A stretch of 64,000 bases of DNA, taken from the NCBI GenBank assembly GCA_963743325.1, contig CAVUOZ010000008.1:454982-518981 (forward strand), given 5' to 3'. Under the pieces are notes generated by a model. That model was given only the letters and a program-made list of their open reading frames with translations, made no database searches and was not told the origin of the DNA. This document shows positions 9,790 to 20,100 of this stretch, one piece after another. Within the stretch, counting starts at the first letter, position 1; each line of letters opens with the position of its first letter. The translations under genes were made by a program, and so were the position numbers. This DNA comes from DATFVA01 sp963743325 (GTDB taxonomy: Bacteria > Bacteroidota > Ignavibacteria > Ignavibacteriales > Ignavibacteriaceae).

Positions 9790-10600
9790 GGTTCTACTTT
9801 TAGTAATATGCGGACTCTTTTTTTATAGTTGTAGCACAAACCCGCCTACTTCACCGGAAAGCATTTCATACCCCGCAGGTAAAATAATTGCCTCGGCTAC
9901 AATTAATCTTGAACCATCAAATACACCGGCTGATAAAGTAGTTCTGCTGGAAGATTTTGCGAATGTTAGCTGTGTTCCCTGTGTTACCTCGAACCAGATA
10001 ATTGAATCATTATTGAACGGAGCGTACGCAAATAAGATTGCCGTGGTTAAATTTCCTACTAATTTTCCATCTCCCAACGATCCGTTTTATCTTTCTAATT
10101 CTTCAATTTGTGATGCAAGAATGTCTTATTATAATATAATTTTTGCACCCACAATAATTGTGGACGGCACTTTAAGACCCAGTGCAACTGATTCGGTTAA
10201 AGTAAAAGAGAAGATAGATGAAAGAGTAATGGTTACCGCCCCATTCAGTATTATTATTGAAAAAAGTTTTCAGGACAGCAGCTTGATAGTAAATATTAAT
10301 GTCCGGGCTGTGAACCTCGCCGGAATAAATTTAAATGAACTTGTGCTGAATACTATTATAACAGAAAATGATATAGAATTTGATGAAGCCCCCGGATCGA
10401 ATGGTGAAAAAATATTTTATAATGTACTGAGGAAAATACTCCCTACAGATAACGGAATTTCTTTTACTGCTTTATCGGATACTACGCTTGGCTGGCAGAC
10501 GGACTTATTATCTACCTGGAATCCCGATAATTTACATGTGGTTACATTTATACAGAATGTTCAGACAAAGGAGGTTCTTCAGGCAGGTGCTGATTATTAG
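9782..10600 (+). CDS. Omp28-related lipoprotein with thioredoxin-like CxxC
   Basis: The N-terminus is a lipoprotein signal (VLLLVICGLFFYSC) followed by a Pro/Ser-rich linker. Around residue 60 the sequence VVLLEDFANVSCVPCVTSN carries a CVPC motif on a thioredoxin-like strand-helix, and FAPTIIVDGTL near residue 122 resembles the cis-Pro loop of that fold. The C-terminal half is a beta-rich domain found in Omp28-like proteins of Bacteroidota. It is probably anchored in the outer or inner membrane and redox-active or a redox chaperone. The next gene at 10685 encodes a larger protein with a related core. Confidence 0.7.
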   Translation: MNKVLLLVICGLFFYSCSTNPPTSPESISYPAGKIIASATINLEPSNTPADKVVLLEDFANVSCVPCVTSNQIIESLLNGAYANKIAVVKFPTNFPSPNDPFYLSNSSICDARMSYYNIIFAPTIIVDGTLRPSATDSVKVKEKIDERVMVTAPFSIIIEKSFQDSSLIVNINVRAVNLAGINLNELVLNTIITENDIEFDEAPGSNGEKIFYNVLRKILPTDNGISFTALSDTTLGWQTDLLSTWNPDNLHVVTFIQNVQTKEVLQAGADY

Positions 10601-10684
10601 ATTTTTATTGAACAATTAATCAACCCGGATCGGTAATTAACATTTCAGATCCGGTGAACTATAAACCTAAATCAGGGTGAGAAT

Positions 10685-12763
10685 ATGAAACATATCTATA
10701 CCTTTCTGTTTATCCTACTTCTTCCTGTTGCTCTGTCTGCTCAGGAATATCTGAGTACAGATTTTTCCGGTAGCTTTCCTCCAACCGGATGGACAATAGA
10801 TGCACATGCTGGTAACTGGTCCGGCAATAATTCAAATAATGCCGGGGGTGTTGCTCCGGAAGCTCGTTTAAATTATGATCCAACATTTACAGGAGATTCA
10901 CGATTAATTTCTCCTGCAATTAATTTAACCGGGGTTACAGCATTAAAAGTTAAATTTAGGCATATGCTTGATCATTACACATCTCCGTACACAATTGGAG
11001 TTGCTACCAGATCAGGCGGCGGATCCTGGAATACAGTATGGTCTGTAAATCCAACCGCCAGCATTCCTGCTACCCAGGAGATAGTTACTATTAATAATAG
11101 TGATGTCGGTGCAGTAGACTTCCAGATTTGCTGGTTCTTCAGTGGCTATTCTTATAATCTTAACTATTGGTATATTGATGATATCAGTCTTTTTACTCCA
11201 CTTGCACATGATGCAATGGTTAAGAGTATAGATATCGATAATCAGTATGTCCCTGGAACTACTTTTACCCCGCAAGCGACCTTAAAGAATTTCGGCACAA
11301 ATACTGAAACCTTTGATGCAACCTGTACAATAAAAATCAGCGGATCGGTTGTATATAATCAGACCTGTGCCCCCGTTACCCTTGCTCCTGATGCTGAAGA
11401 GACAGTCTCATTTTCTGATTATACTGCATCTTCGGCAAATGAACTTTTTGAAATGACCGTTACCACAAATCTTACCGGCGATCTTGATCCTGCCAATGAT
11501 TCCATGTCAAAATGGTTCAATACATATACAACAGAAAGAGATATGGTTCTGGTTGAAATCGGAACAGGTACATGGTGCCAATATTGCCCCGGCGCTGCAT
11601 TGGGTGCTGATGATATGATATCCAATGGCTGCGCAGTTGCAGTAATTGAAAATCACAATGGAGATCCATTTGCATATACAGGTTCGAATGCCCGTAATAC
11701 TTATTATAGCATCCCAGGATACCCCACGGCAATATTCGATGGCCAGCAGCAGTTCGTTGGCGGAGATCATACACTAAGTATGTATCAATATTATTTACCG
11801 ATTTATGAAAGCAGGGAGCCGATAAATACAGCTTATTCAATAAGTATTTTCGGTGATCATTCAGGCAGCGATTATAACCTGACTGTAAGAGTTCACAAGC
11901 TTGCTACTACTCCTCCTTACAATAATATCGTTCTGCAGCTTGCACTTACTGAATCGGAAATACAATACATCTGGCAGGGACAGGATCATCTGAATTTTGT
12001 AAGCCGTGTAATGTCCCCTGATCATAACGGCACACTGCTGGATTTCAGCTCAGGTGATGTACAGGATATAAACCTCAGCTTCACAATGGGATCTGACTGG
12101 GTTGGTGATAATTGTGAACTTGTAGCTTTTATTCAGAACAATGATAATAAAGAGATCCTGCAGGGATCAAAACTGCCTCTTCCTGAACTTGCGCCATTAC
12201 CTGTAGAGTTAACCTCGTTCACTTCAACTGCTTCCGCAGAAGGTGTTACACTGATGTGGACTACCGCAAGTGAAATAAATAACCATGGTTTTGAAGTTGA
12301 AAGATCTTATGATGGAAATATTTTTGCGAATATTGGTTTTGTAAACGGGCAGGGTACTTCAACCGAAATACATAACTACTCATTTACAGATAAACCTGGA
12401 AACAGCTCCAGTGGTATTTTCTACTATAGATTGAAACAGGTTGACATGAACGGACAGTCCACTTACAGCCAGGTACTAACTGTGAAATTTGATATTCCCA
12501 CAGTGTTCAGTCTTTCTCAGAATTTCCCGAATCCGTTTAACCCTACAACTACAATCAAGTATACAGTTCCTCAGAACGGACCTGTTACAATTAAGCTGTA
12601 TGATATAACCGGCAGGGAAGTTTCAACACTTGTTAATGAAGTAAAATCAGTTGGATCATATGATCTTAAATTTGATGCATCAGGATTAGCTTCAGGAGTT
12701 TATATCTATAGAATGATCGCAAAAGACTTCGTTTCAGTCAAAAAAATGAGTATATTAAAGTAA
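10685..12763 (+). CDS. Omp28-related secreted protein with T9SS sorting domain
   Basis: A signal peptide (IYTFLFILLLPVALSAQ) leads a 692-residue protein. Residues of about 20-175 form a jelly-roll/MAM-like region, residues 180-275 a CARDB-like beta domain, and residues 285-500 an Omp28-type thioredoxin-like domain with GTWCQYCPGA (CQYC motif) and PGYPTAIFDG as the cis-Pro loop. The C-terminus has a fibronectin-like segment (GFEVERSYDG) and the T9SS sorting domain (LSQNFPNPFNPTTTIKY to SGVYIYRMIAKD). It should be exported to the cell surface or released. It lies in a same-strand series with genes at 9782, 12832, 13651 and 14188. Confidence 0.82.
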   Translation: MKHIYTFLFILLLPVALSAQEYLSTDFSGSFPPTGWTIDAHAGNWSGNNSNNAGGVAPEARLNYDPTFTGDSRLISPAINLTGVTALKVKFRHMLDHYTSPYTIGVATRSGGGSWNTVWSVNPTASIPATQEIVTINNSDVGAVDFQICWFFSGYSYNLNYWYIDDISLFTPLAHDAMVKSIDIDNQYVPGTTFTPQATLKNFGTNTETFDATCTIKISGSVVYNQTCAPVTLAPDAEETVSFSDYTASSANELFEMTVTTNLTGDLDPANDSMSKWFNTYTTERDMVLVEIGTGTWCQYCPGAALGADDMISNGCAVAVIENHNGDPFAYTGSNARNTYYSIPGYPTAIFDGQQQFVGGDHTLSMYQYYLPIYESREPINTAYSISIFGDHSGSDYNLTVRVHKLATTPPYNNIVLQLALTESEIQYIWQGQDHLNFVSRVMSPDHNGTLLDFSSGDVQDINLSFTMGSDWVGDNCELVAFIQNNDNKEILQGSKLPLPELAPLPVELTSFTSTASAEGVTLMWTTASEINNHGFEVERSYDGNIFANIGFVNGQGTSTEIHNYSFTDKPGNSSSGIFYYRLKQVDMNGQSTYSQVLTVKFDIPTVFSLSQNFPNPFNPTTTIKYTVPQNGPVTIKLYDITGREVSTLVNEVKSVGSYDLKFDASGLASGVYIYRMIAKDFVSVKKMSILK

Positions 12764-12770
12764 TTAATTT

Positions 12771-12788
12771 GGGGCGCTCTGGCGCCCC
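12771..12788 (+). terminator. GC-rich hairpin after the Omp28/T9SS gene
   Basis: GGGGCGC (12771-12777) and GCGCCCC (12782-12788) form a perfect 7-bp stem with a 4-base loop, 8 bases after the stop codon. Only a weak T tract (CTTAATTT) follows, so it is a partial terminator or an mRNA-stabilising 3' hairpin. Confidence 0.6.
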
Positions 12789-12831
12789 TCTTAATTTGAC
12801 TATAAATTATTTCAAAGTATAGGGCATTCGT

Positions 12832-13569
12832 ATGAAAAAAAGATTCACCATTTTTTTGTTATTAATTTTTGCTATTCCTTTTATGCAATATCACGCACAG
12901 GATATTGAGGTTATAAGGGGAGACAGTGTGGTGTTTGGTTCACCCGGGGATGAGTTAGTACTTTATACTCATATTGTAAATATCTCACCAGTCGACCAGG
13001 TTGTATTCCTCGTCAGAAGTGAAGAGACAATACCAGGTGACTGGACATCTTCACTTTGCTTCGGTGATTTATGTTTCCCTCCTAATTATGACAGTGTAGC
13101 CACTGATGCAGGGTTTTCATTGGATCCGGTACATGCCGGGGATACTGTTGAAGCTTCGGTTCATTTTTTTACTAGTGATACTTCACAGGGAACCGGACAC
13201 GTGCAGCTACAGATAGGGTCAGCTCATAATCCCGGTGCAAGAACCATAATTAATTTAACAGCTTCAACAGAACCTTCTGCTGTGGTAAAGGAAGATAATG
13301 AAATAAAGGATTTTAAAATATATCAGAATTATCCGAATCCGTTTAACCCATCAACCAAAATATCATTTGTAATACCGCAAAGATCCAGTGTTAGTCTGAA
13401 GGTTTATAATATTACCGGAACTGAGATTGCAACATTAGTGAATGAAGTCAAGGACCCCGGGGCATACAGCATAAACTTTAATGCTGAAAAATTATCTTCA
13501 GGCGTTTATTTCTACAAAATCACTGCAGGAAAATTTTCTTCTGTAAGGAAAATGATTTTAATAAAGTAA
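12832..13569 (+). CDS. secreted T9SS cargo protein of unknown function
   Basis: The 245-residue protein has a signal peptide (residues 1-23, ending YHAQ). A beta-sandwich domain of about 130 residues follows, containing the paired cysteines in SSLCFGDLCFPP. The C-terminal 85 residues are a T9SS sorting domain (YQNYPNPFNPSTKISF near residue 164, ending SSVRKMILIK). The middle domain resembles the DUF-type immunoglobulin-like segments seen beside Omp28 proteins, but I cannot name it. It is probably exported together with its neighbours. Confidence 0.75.
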   Translation: MKKRFTIFLLLIFAIPFMQYHAQDIEVIRGDSVVFGSPGDELVLYTHIVNISPVDQVVFLVRSEETIPGDWTSSLCFGDLCFPPNYDSVATDAGFSLDPVHAGDTVEASVHFFTSDTSQGTGHVQLQIGSAHNPGARTIINLTASTEPSAVVKEDNEIKDFKIYQNYPNPFNPSTKISFVIPQRSSVSLKVYNITGTEIATLVNEVKDPGAYSINFNAEKLSSGVYFYKITAGKFSSVRKMILIK

Positions 13570-13582
13570 CAGAAATTTTTTG

Positions 13583-13614
13583 GACTGTTCCTGTAATCAA
13601 ATTACGGAACAGTC
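13583..13614. terminator. long hairpin between T9SS cargo and thioredoxin genes
   Basis: GACTGTTCC (13583-13591) pairs with GGAACAGTC (13606-13614), and inside it GTAAT pairs with ATTAC around a CAA loop, giving about 14 base pairs with one bulge. No T tract follows. It is likely an mRNA processing or stability element between the two genes, or a weak terminator. Confidence 0.45.
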
Positions 13615-13650
13615 TCCTGCATAAGTATAAAATTGAACACGGAGTAATGA

Positions 13651-14157
13651 ATGAAAAAACTAATAGTAATACCATTATTTCTTCTTTTTGTACTGAATCT
13701 GTTTGCTCAGGCGCAGGAGGAGCAGACGGGCAGGAGTGCCCCTGATTTTAAACTTGAAAATGTTGATGGTAAGTATGTTTCGCTGAAAGATGAATTAGGC
13801 GATGGACCGGTTTTATTAAGTTTCTGGGCCACCTGGTGCAAACCCTGTATCGAAGAATTGACTAAGTACAAGGATATTTATGAGGAATATAAGGATAAAG
13901 GATTCAAGGTTCTTGCTATTTCAACCGACGATGAAAGAACTGTTGCAAAGGTAAAACCTTTTGTCAAATCCAAGAACTATCCGTTTATGATATTACTGGA
14001 TACTAATTCAGAGGTAGCACGTAAATTTTATGCGCAGAATGTACCTTATTCTGTTCTAATTGATAAGACAGGCAATATAGTATATACGCACCTCGGGTAT
14101 ATGAAAGGGGATGAGCTTAAAATGAAAAATAAAATAGATGAGCTTATTAAGAAATAA
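13651..14157 (+). CDS. TlpA-like periplasmic thioredoxin
   Basis: The 168-residue protein has a signal peptide (LIVIPLFLLFVLNLFAQ) and a complete thioredoxin-like domain of the TlpA/ResA/AhpC-TSA type: SAPDFKLENVDG, then the active site FWATWCKPCIEEL with a CKPC motif, then the cis-Pro loop NVPYSVLIDKTG. It would reduce or exchange disulfides outside the cytoplasm. It lies 30 bases before the outer-membrane gene at 14188, so the two are probably co-transcribed. The neighbouring Omp28-like proteins also carry CxxC motifs, which points to a shared role in cysteine redox of exported proteins. Confidence 0.9.
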   Translation: MKKLIVIPLFLLFVLNLFAQAQEEQTGRSAPDFKLENVDGKYVSLKDELGDGPVLLSFWATWCKPCIEELTKYKDIYEEYKDKGFKVLAISTDDERTVAKVKPFVKSKNYPFMILLDTNSEVARKFYAQNVPYSVLIDKTGNIVYTHLGYMKGDELKMKNKIDELIKK

Positions 14158-14187
14158 ACCTCTCCTTCCAATTACCGGGTTTTAATA

Positions 14188-15762
14188 ATGAATAGAAAAA
14201 TACTGTTTCTGGTTACATCTTTTCTGCTTACTATTTCTTCAACCATAATTCTCGCACAGGAAAACAATTTCCTGCCGGAGGGATTAGGGTTTTCCAACCA
14301 GCTTGAGTATTCAAATGATATTAATAAACATATTGAAATATTTGAGGATTGGCTGAACCTTGATTATAACAAAGGAATTTTTGGTGCGGGACTCAGGTTT
14401 GAAACTTATCAGCCAAATGATCCAAGTCCTGCAATAAGCAGGGGGAAAAACAGGTATGCGGATATAGCTTATAAGTACATTAAGGTAGAGATTGGGGATC
14501 CACAGCAGGGAGGAGATTTAGTTGTTGGAAATTACTATGCTCTTTTTGGAAGAGGATTAGTACTTAAAAGTTATGAGGACAGGAACATAAGAGTTGATAA
14601 TAATTTGCTGGGTGCAAAGCTGCAGGCCAGGTATGGCGGCATTACACTAACAGCTCTGACGGGCATGGCCGCAAATGCTGATAATGTAAGGGATGAAATT
14701 CTCCATGCAGCCGACCTTGAATATAAAGTATTAGATCAGTTAAAACTGGGTGCATCTTATGCAGCAAATCTACCTGAAGATGAGAATGTTGCCAGGACCA
14801 TGCTTACTTCAGTCAGGATTATGCCCAGCATCTGGAATTTTGATTTTTATGGGGAGTATGGATTCAAACAAAACAGTGATATCAGAAATGCTTTATTAAA
14901 CCCCGATACTTCGTATATTGTGTACTATCCATACAGTAATAATGATTGGAAGGTTGGCCAGGCAGCATACGGCAGCCTTAATTTTTACTATGATGCATTT
15001 GCTGTAACCGGAGAATACAAATACTACGATAATTTTACATTCACATCCAATGACGGAACAATTATTTATAATACCCCTCCCGCAGTAAGAAAAGAATATA
15101 CATATGTACTTCTTAACAGGCACCCATCAGCTCTGAACCAGGCTAATGAACAGGGTTTCCAGGTTGAAGCAAATTATAATTTGAGCGATGAAACCTATTT
15201 CAGCGCGGATTATGGTGAGACTAAGACTTTATCATATAAATCTTACTATAAAAGAATTTTAAATGACAATTCGGCACCGAGAATACAGCTAAGAGAGGTG
15301 TACGCTCAGGCTCATCACGACTGGAATGACAGCTGGACAACTATCGCTGCCTTCGGTTATAATGAAGAGAGAGATACCGATACGAAGAATGTAACTCCGA
15401 TTCTTGAAAATCTTTTTTACTTTGATGAAGTAAACACTATTAAATTCACTATTGAACACCAGCAGACGACAGTAAATTTAACAAACGAACAATATTATGA
15501 TGACGCTCTTACTCTGGAATATCTCAGGTCTCCCCTTTTTAACGTTGCAGTTGTAAGTGAACTGCAGACTACAGAACCTGAAGCAGGAAAGATATTAAGG
15601 AAGTTCTGGAGCTTTATTCAATTTGGTTATAAAATCGGCGATCACACCGATTTAAGTTTGTTGTTTGGAACGAGACAGGCAGGTAATATTTGTATTGGCG
15701 GAGTATGCCGATATGAACCTGAGTTCAGCGGCATAGAATTTAAAATGTTTACCAGGTTTTGA
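14188..15762 (+). CDS. outer-membrane beta-barrel protein, DUF6029-like
   Basis: The 524-residue protein has a signal peptide ending ILAQ and is then rich in amphipathic beta strands with alternating aromatic residues (for example GIFGAGLRFETYQ, YADIAYKYIKVEIGD, NFYYDAFAVTGEYKYYDN) and ends in an aromatic residue (FKMFTRF), as outer-membrane barrels do. The LPEGLGFSNQLEYSND start and the ALFGRGLVLKSYEDR segment resemble the DUF6029 family found beside TlpA and Omp28 genes in Bacteroidota. The role is unknown. It is the last gene of its cluster, followed by a 705-base gap. Confidence 0.7.
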   Translation: MNRKILFLVTSFLLTISSTIILAQENNFLPEGLGFSNQLEYSNDINKHIEIFEDWLNLDYNKGIFGAGLRFETYQPNDPSPAISRGKNRYADIAYKYIKVEIGDPQQGGDLVVGNYYALFGRGLVLKSYEDRNIRVDNNLLGAKLQARYGGITLTALTGMAANADNVRDEILHAADLEYKVLDQLKLGASYAANLPEDENVARTMLTSVRIMPSIWNFDFYGEYGFKQNSDIRNALLNPDTSYIVYYPYSNNDWKVGQAAYGSLNFYYDAFAVTGEYKYYDNFTFTSNDGTIIYNTPPAVRKEYTYVLLNRHPSALNQANEQGFQVEANYNLSDETYFSADYGETKTLSYKSYYKRILNDNSAPRIQLREVYAQAHHDWNDSWTTIAAFGYNEERDTDTKNVTPILENLFYFDEVNTIKFTIEHQQTTVNLTNEQYYDDALTLEYLRSPLFNVAVVSELQTTEPEAGKILRKFWSFIQFGYKIGDHTDLSLLFGTRQAGNICIGGVCRYEPEFSGIEFKMFTRF

Positions 15763-16035
15763 GTGATTAAAACTGATTTTAACACACTTTAAATCTAATT
15801 GATTGCAATTCTTTATTAAGAAAATAAAGAACTGATTTTTAATCGGATAATCAGGCTTAACTAAGATCGTTTTTATAAATATATTTCTCAAACAATTAAT
15901 TTATTAATTTTATACTTAAAGGGAAGTTTCAAACTCCTTATTACATAAGTGATTCCGTTGATATATAATGCCTTAAGCCTTGACTTTAAGGTTGTTTTTT
16001 AAGAGTTTGCAAAGTGCTTAAACGAATTATTTATT

Positions 16036-16074
16036 TAAGTCAATATTGACTTATGAATTTTGCTAGTGTAATTT
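16036..16074 (+). promoter_or_regulatory. perfect 18-bp palindrome overlapping a putative promoter
   Basis: TAAGTCAATATTGACTTA (16036-16053) is perfectly palindromic. Its right half contains TTGACT (16046-16051), and TAATTT (16069-16074) lies at a 17-base spacing, which fits a -35/-10 pair. A repressor or activator dimer bound here would cover the -35 box. It is about 395 bases upstream of the first gene of the outer-membrane operon, so the leader would be long. This is inferred from sequence alone. Confidence 0.35.
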
Positions 16075-16400
16075 AAATTTCTGAATATCAGCGAGGTTAA
16101 TGGTAACTTGGTTACAACTTCCGTTTCGCGCATACATTTCTTCTCAGAAAATCTTTTCTTACGGGCAATGAATTACTATATCCAGAATAAAAGTTCGGGG
16201 TCAGTATGCCTGTCAGTTTCATTTAATAATATTACAGATCCGATAATTACATACACTTATTTATTCTATATAGAAAACGAGCTCAAATAATAGTGCTTAA
16301 ATTGAATTTTTTTATAAATAATAGTGAGAGAGAATGAAACAAATTTTACTCTTTTTTTTGGGTAAATCATTTCCCACAGACAAAATTCTATTACATCAAT

Positions 16401-16424
16401 CCGGACAGGAAGATCTCTGTTCGG
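16401..16424 (+). promoter_or_regulatory. hairpin in the leader of the TonB operon
   Basis: CCGGACAG (16401-16408) pairs with CTGTTCGG (16417-16424), an 8-bp stem with one G-U pair around the loop GAAGATCT. It ends 43 bases before the first ATG of the operon. There is no T tract, so it is not a standard terminator. Confidence 0.3.
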
Positions 16425-16467
16425 GTTCTCATTTTGAAATAATTAAATTATCCTAATAGGAGGAAAT

Positions 16468-17163
16468 ATGAGGCTACCTGATAAGGTTAAATTTCTATTG
16501 GTACTATGGGCCGGATTAATATTTATTATTCCGGGTTGTGTTGATACCAGCGTGCAGACAATCCCTTCAAGTATACACTATGAAAGTCAAGTATCTTTCG
16601 TAAACCTTGTTACCGGAGTCGGAGCAGCTGATTTTACAATTAATGGACAGGCTGTAAATATCGGTTTTGGAGAAGAAAGCGGTGTGCTTACTGTTCCATC
16701 CGGAAGTAAAAATATTCCTGTTACTTTTGCAAGCGGTTCTCCCGTGACATATAGTTTCTCACTTGAAACAGAAAATAAATTTAGAGTATTCATGGTCGGC
16801 ACAGATTCAGCCAGTGATGTTGTCAAAATGAACCTGAGAACAACATTCGGTACGGTTAGTACTAATCCGGATAGTGCACTTGTTGCCTTTTTTAACGGTT
16901 CTCCTGGTGCTGCTTTAGATGGTATTACAATGGTAGCAGGTACGGATACCCAGGCAGTAAGTTTCGATTCTCCTGTTGCGTATGGAGAATTTTCATCTTT
17001 AATGACATTTGCTCCCGGGAATTATACGGTAGGTTTTGCATATAATGATTCACTTTCTACCAGCATTGGTTTTACTTTGAATGTTAGTGCCGCTGCTAAA
17101 TATACAGCACCAACATATGATACCCCTTCCAATATGAAATTGAAGGTCTTAACAGACAATTAG
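16468..17163 (+). CDS. DUF4397-like lipoprotein
   Basis: A lipoprotein signal is present (FLLVLWAGLIFIIPGC), giving a membrane-anchored protein of about 205 residues. Two similar beta-sandwich repeats follow: SQVSFVNLVTGVGAADFTING with LTVPSGSKNIPVTF, and ALVAFFNGSPGAALDGITMV with MTFAPGNYTVGFAY. This order fits DUF4397. AGGAGG lies 7 bases before the ATG. It begins an operon-like run with the TonB receptor (32-base gap), the large secreted protein and the PorV-like barrel, so a role as surface partner of the receptor is plausible. Confidence 0.75.
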   Translation: MRLPDKVKFLLVLWAGLIFIIPGCVDTSVQTIPSSIHYESQVSFVNLVTGVGAADFTINGQAVNIGFGEESGVLTVPSGSKNIPVTFASGSPVTYSFSLETENKFRVFMVGTDSASDVVKMNLRTTFGTVSTNPDSALVAFFNGSPGAALDGITMVAGTDTQAVSFDSPVAYGEFSSLMTFAPGNYTVGFAYNDSLSTSIGFTLNVSAAAKYTAPTYDTPSNMKLKVLTDN

Positions 17164-17195
17164 AAAAAAGTTTATAAAACAATGGAGGAATAAAC

Positions 17196-20100
17196 ATGTT
17201 TCGAAAATTTTATACAGTCTTACTTTTGATGTTGATTTCCTGCTCATTTGTATTAGCACAAACATCAGGTAGGGTTTCCGGTAAAGTGACAGATAAAGAA
17301 ACCGGGGAACCCCTGATTGGTGCTAATATAATTATTATTGGTACGAGCTTCGGAGCAGCATCTGATATTAATGGTGAATACAGTATTCGCCAGATTTCAC
17401 CTGGAACTTATTCTGTTAAAGCATCCTACATTGGATATCAGGATGTTACTGTCAGCAATGTGCGTGTAGTTGCTGGTTTGACCGCATCTCAGGATTTCCA
17501 GTTGTCATCATCAAAAATTACTACTGGTGAAGTTGTAATCGTTGCCCAGAGACCATTGATTGAGAAAAGCTCAACGAATGCAATGAGAATTGTCAGCTCT
17601 GAGGATATTACTACTTTACCTGTAAAAGATTTAAATGATATTGTTGCTCTTCAGCCTGGTATTGTACAGCAGAATGGTCAGATTTTTGTGCGCGGCAGTA
17701 GAGCAGATGAGACCGGCTACCTTTTAGAGGGTGCCGATGTTAAAGATATTATGAATAGAAACGGTGGTCAACTTATAGACGTTACGCCGGATGCCTTGCA
17801 GGAAATCCTGGTTCAGGCAGGCGGATATACTGCTGAGTACGGTAACGCAAATGCAGGTATAGTTTCTTCTGATTTTAAAACCGGATCAGAACAGTATCAT
17901 TTTTCTGTAAGAGCCGAAACTGATAACTTCGGTAATTATAACGGAAACAATTATTCTATGACTTCTGATGGACATATGAAAGCTAATGGAACTGATACGT
18001 TCCTTGATACTTACTCTTATGGTTATTCAGATTATGTTCTTACTCTTAGCGGGCCTTTGATTACCGATAAACTTAAAGTATTTCTATCGGGTGAAAACAG
18101 ATTTAACCGTGATGTTCCACAATTTTTCTATGGTAATCCTACAGCATTCTCAGATGGTGCATTATTGGATACCACTAAAGTTTATGATACTGGTACTCTT
18201 GGAGGCAATCGAAACGAATACCAGTATTTAACCTGGAACGGCGGTAATATGCCCGGTGTTCAGGATAACAGGTATACAGGAAATGGTACCATATTATTCG
18301 ATAATAATCCTATCATTTTAAGACTCGCAGGAGCATATACCTGGAATAGAACAAATGGACAAGCAGCCGGTATATATAATACACTTAACACTACTCTGAT
18401 TGATATGTTTAATACCGCACGGCTTCCTGTAAATGATTATTCGAATTTATTACTCAGCCTGAAAGGTACTTATTTACTGACCCCAACTAATTTTATTGAA
18501 GCAAATGTAAATTATTATGACGCACATCATAAAACTTATGATCCGGTCTTTGGGGATGATTTTATGCTATACAGCGATAGTATAGCGGCTGCCGAACATG
18601 GTCGGACATATCCATCATACACCGCTCAACCACAGCCATATGACTTTTATGGTTTCCCGTTTAATCGTCCGGGAACACTTGAAACCTCTCCGGCAAATAA
18701 TCTCAACCAGGGTAATTTACAGCCCTATACCAAAGATCATAACAGTTATATGGGTTTCTCGGCTGCATATACAGGACAGTTAGATATACACTCATTGAAA
18801 GTTGGGGGTTCTTTCCAGAGATGGACCGTAAGACGTTTCCAGGAAACTGATGCAAACAACTTTTTGACTACAGTTCGCCAGAATCCCGATTTAGCTGCTA
18901 CTACAGAAGGATTTAAACAACTGATTGCGCAAAGCCTTTACAGAAACTATAACAACTTTGGATATGATGTTTTTGGTAACGAATCAGATGCCGGAGAATT
19001 TGCCCCTAAAAATCCGATTCTGGCATCAGGATATGTCGAAGATAGAATAGAGGTTAGTGATCTTATTATAAATGCAGGTTTAAGGTATGATTTTATTGAT
19101 ATGGACAGCTGGAAATGGACAAATCCTCTGCTGCCGACCGTTGATTCATTAAATACTATACCGGATTCATCTTTACAGCAGGGAGATAAGTTTAGCTATG
19201 TTTCCCCCAGACTTGGATTCTCTTTCCCTGTAACAGATAAAACAGTATTCCATCTGCAATATGGTCAGTTTGTACAATCACCCAGTCTGGATGTCGCTTA
19301 CCGCGGTGTCTATCAGGCAGCACAAATTCTGACTGCTTCAAACTTGTTCTTTAATCCTATTGCATATAACCCGTCGCCGGTTAGAACAACCCAATATGAA
19401 ATTGGTTTCTCGCAGCAGATAACAGATTTTGCAGCTTTTGATCTTACTACCTTTTATAAAGATATAAAAGGTCAGATGCAGTATTCTTTTATATATACAC
19501 AGCCGGGAGCCGCACGCAGCAGTTACCAGGCTTTTGTTAATCAGGATTTCACTACAACAAAAGGTATTGAGATCGCTCTTCATTTGAGAAGGGTTGAAAG
19601 AATCAGGGCAGAATTAAATTACACATATTCGGATGCTGCAGGTACAAACTCATTCTCAGGCAGCGCTATAGGTTCTCAGAATGTTAATAAACAAGCCCCT
19701 ACAGTGATATTACCACTTACTTATGATCAGCCGCATAAAGGTTCAATATTCCTGGATTACAGATTTGGGAAAGATGATGGCGGTCCTATATTACAACAAC
19801 TAGGGCTTAACCTTTTATTTACATTCGGCAGCGGTCATCCTTTTACTTATGCGTCATTTACGGGTTTGGGACAGGCGCAGGCATGGACAGGCGGTTTAAT
19901 TCCAGCTCAGGATCCAAGAGGAAGAAGACCTATTGGAACTCCCAATTCTTCAATGACCCCATGGGTTTATAACCTTGATTTACGTATAGATAAAACGGTT
20001 GACATCTATAATCTAGGTGTGAACTTTTATATAGCCGTACAAAATCTGTTTAATACCAAAAACGTAATTAATATTTATGAAAAAACGGGTAATGCATACA

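Larger units (their letters stand above)
15763..16467. other. 705-base intergenic region before the TonB operon
   Basis: This AT-rich gap separates two clusters. A weak terminator-like hairpin (CCTTAA 15971-15976 with TTAAGG 15985-15990, then TTGTTTTTT) probably ends the upstream cluster. An 18-bp palindrome with a promoter-like pair lies at 16036-16074 and a hairpin at 16401-16424. A 60-codon open frame at 16108-16290 has no ribosome site and no family resemblance, so I do not call it. No tRNA or known RNA is visible. Confidence 0.5.

Noticed and set aside
16108..16290. 60-codon open frame in the gap before the TonB operon
   Set aside because: No Shine-Dalgarno sequence, no domain, atypical composition for the neighbourhood.
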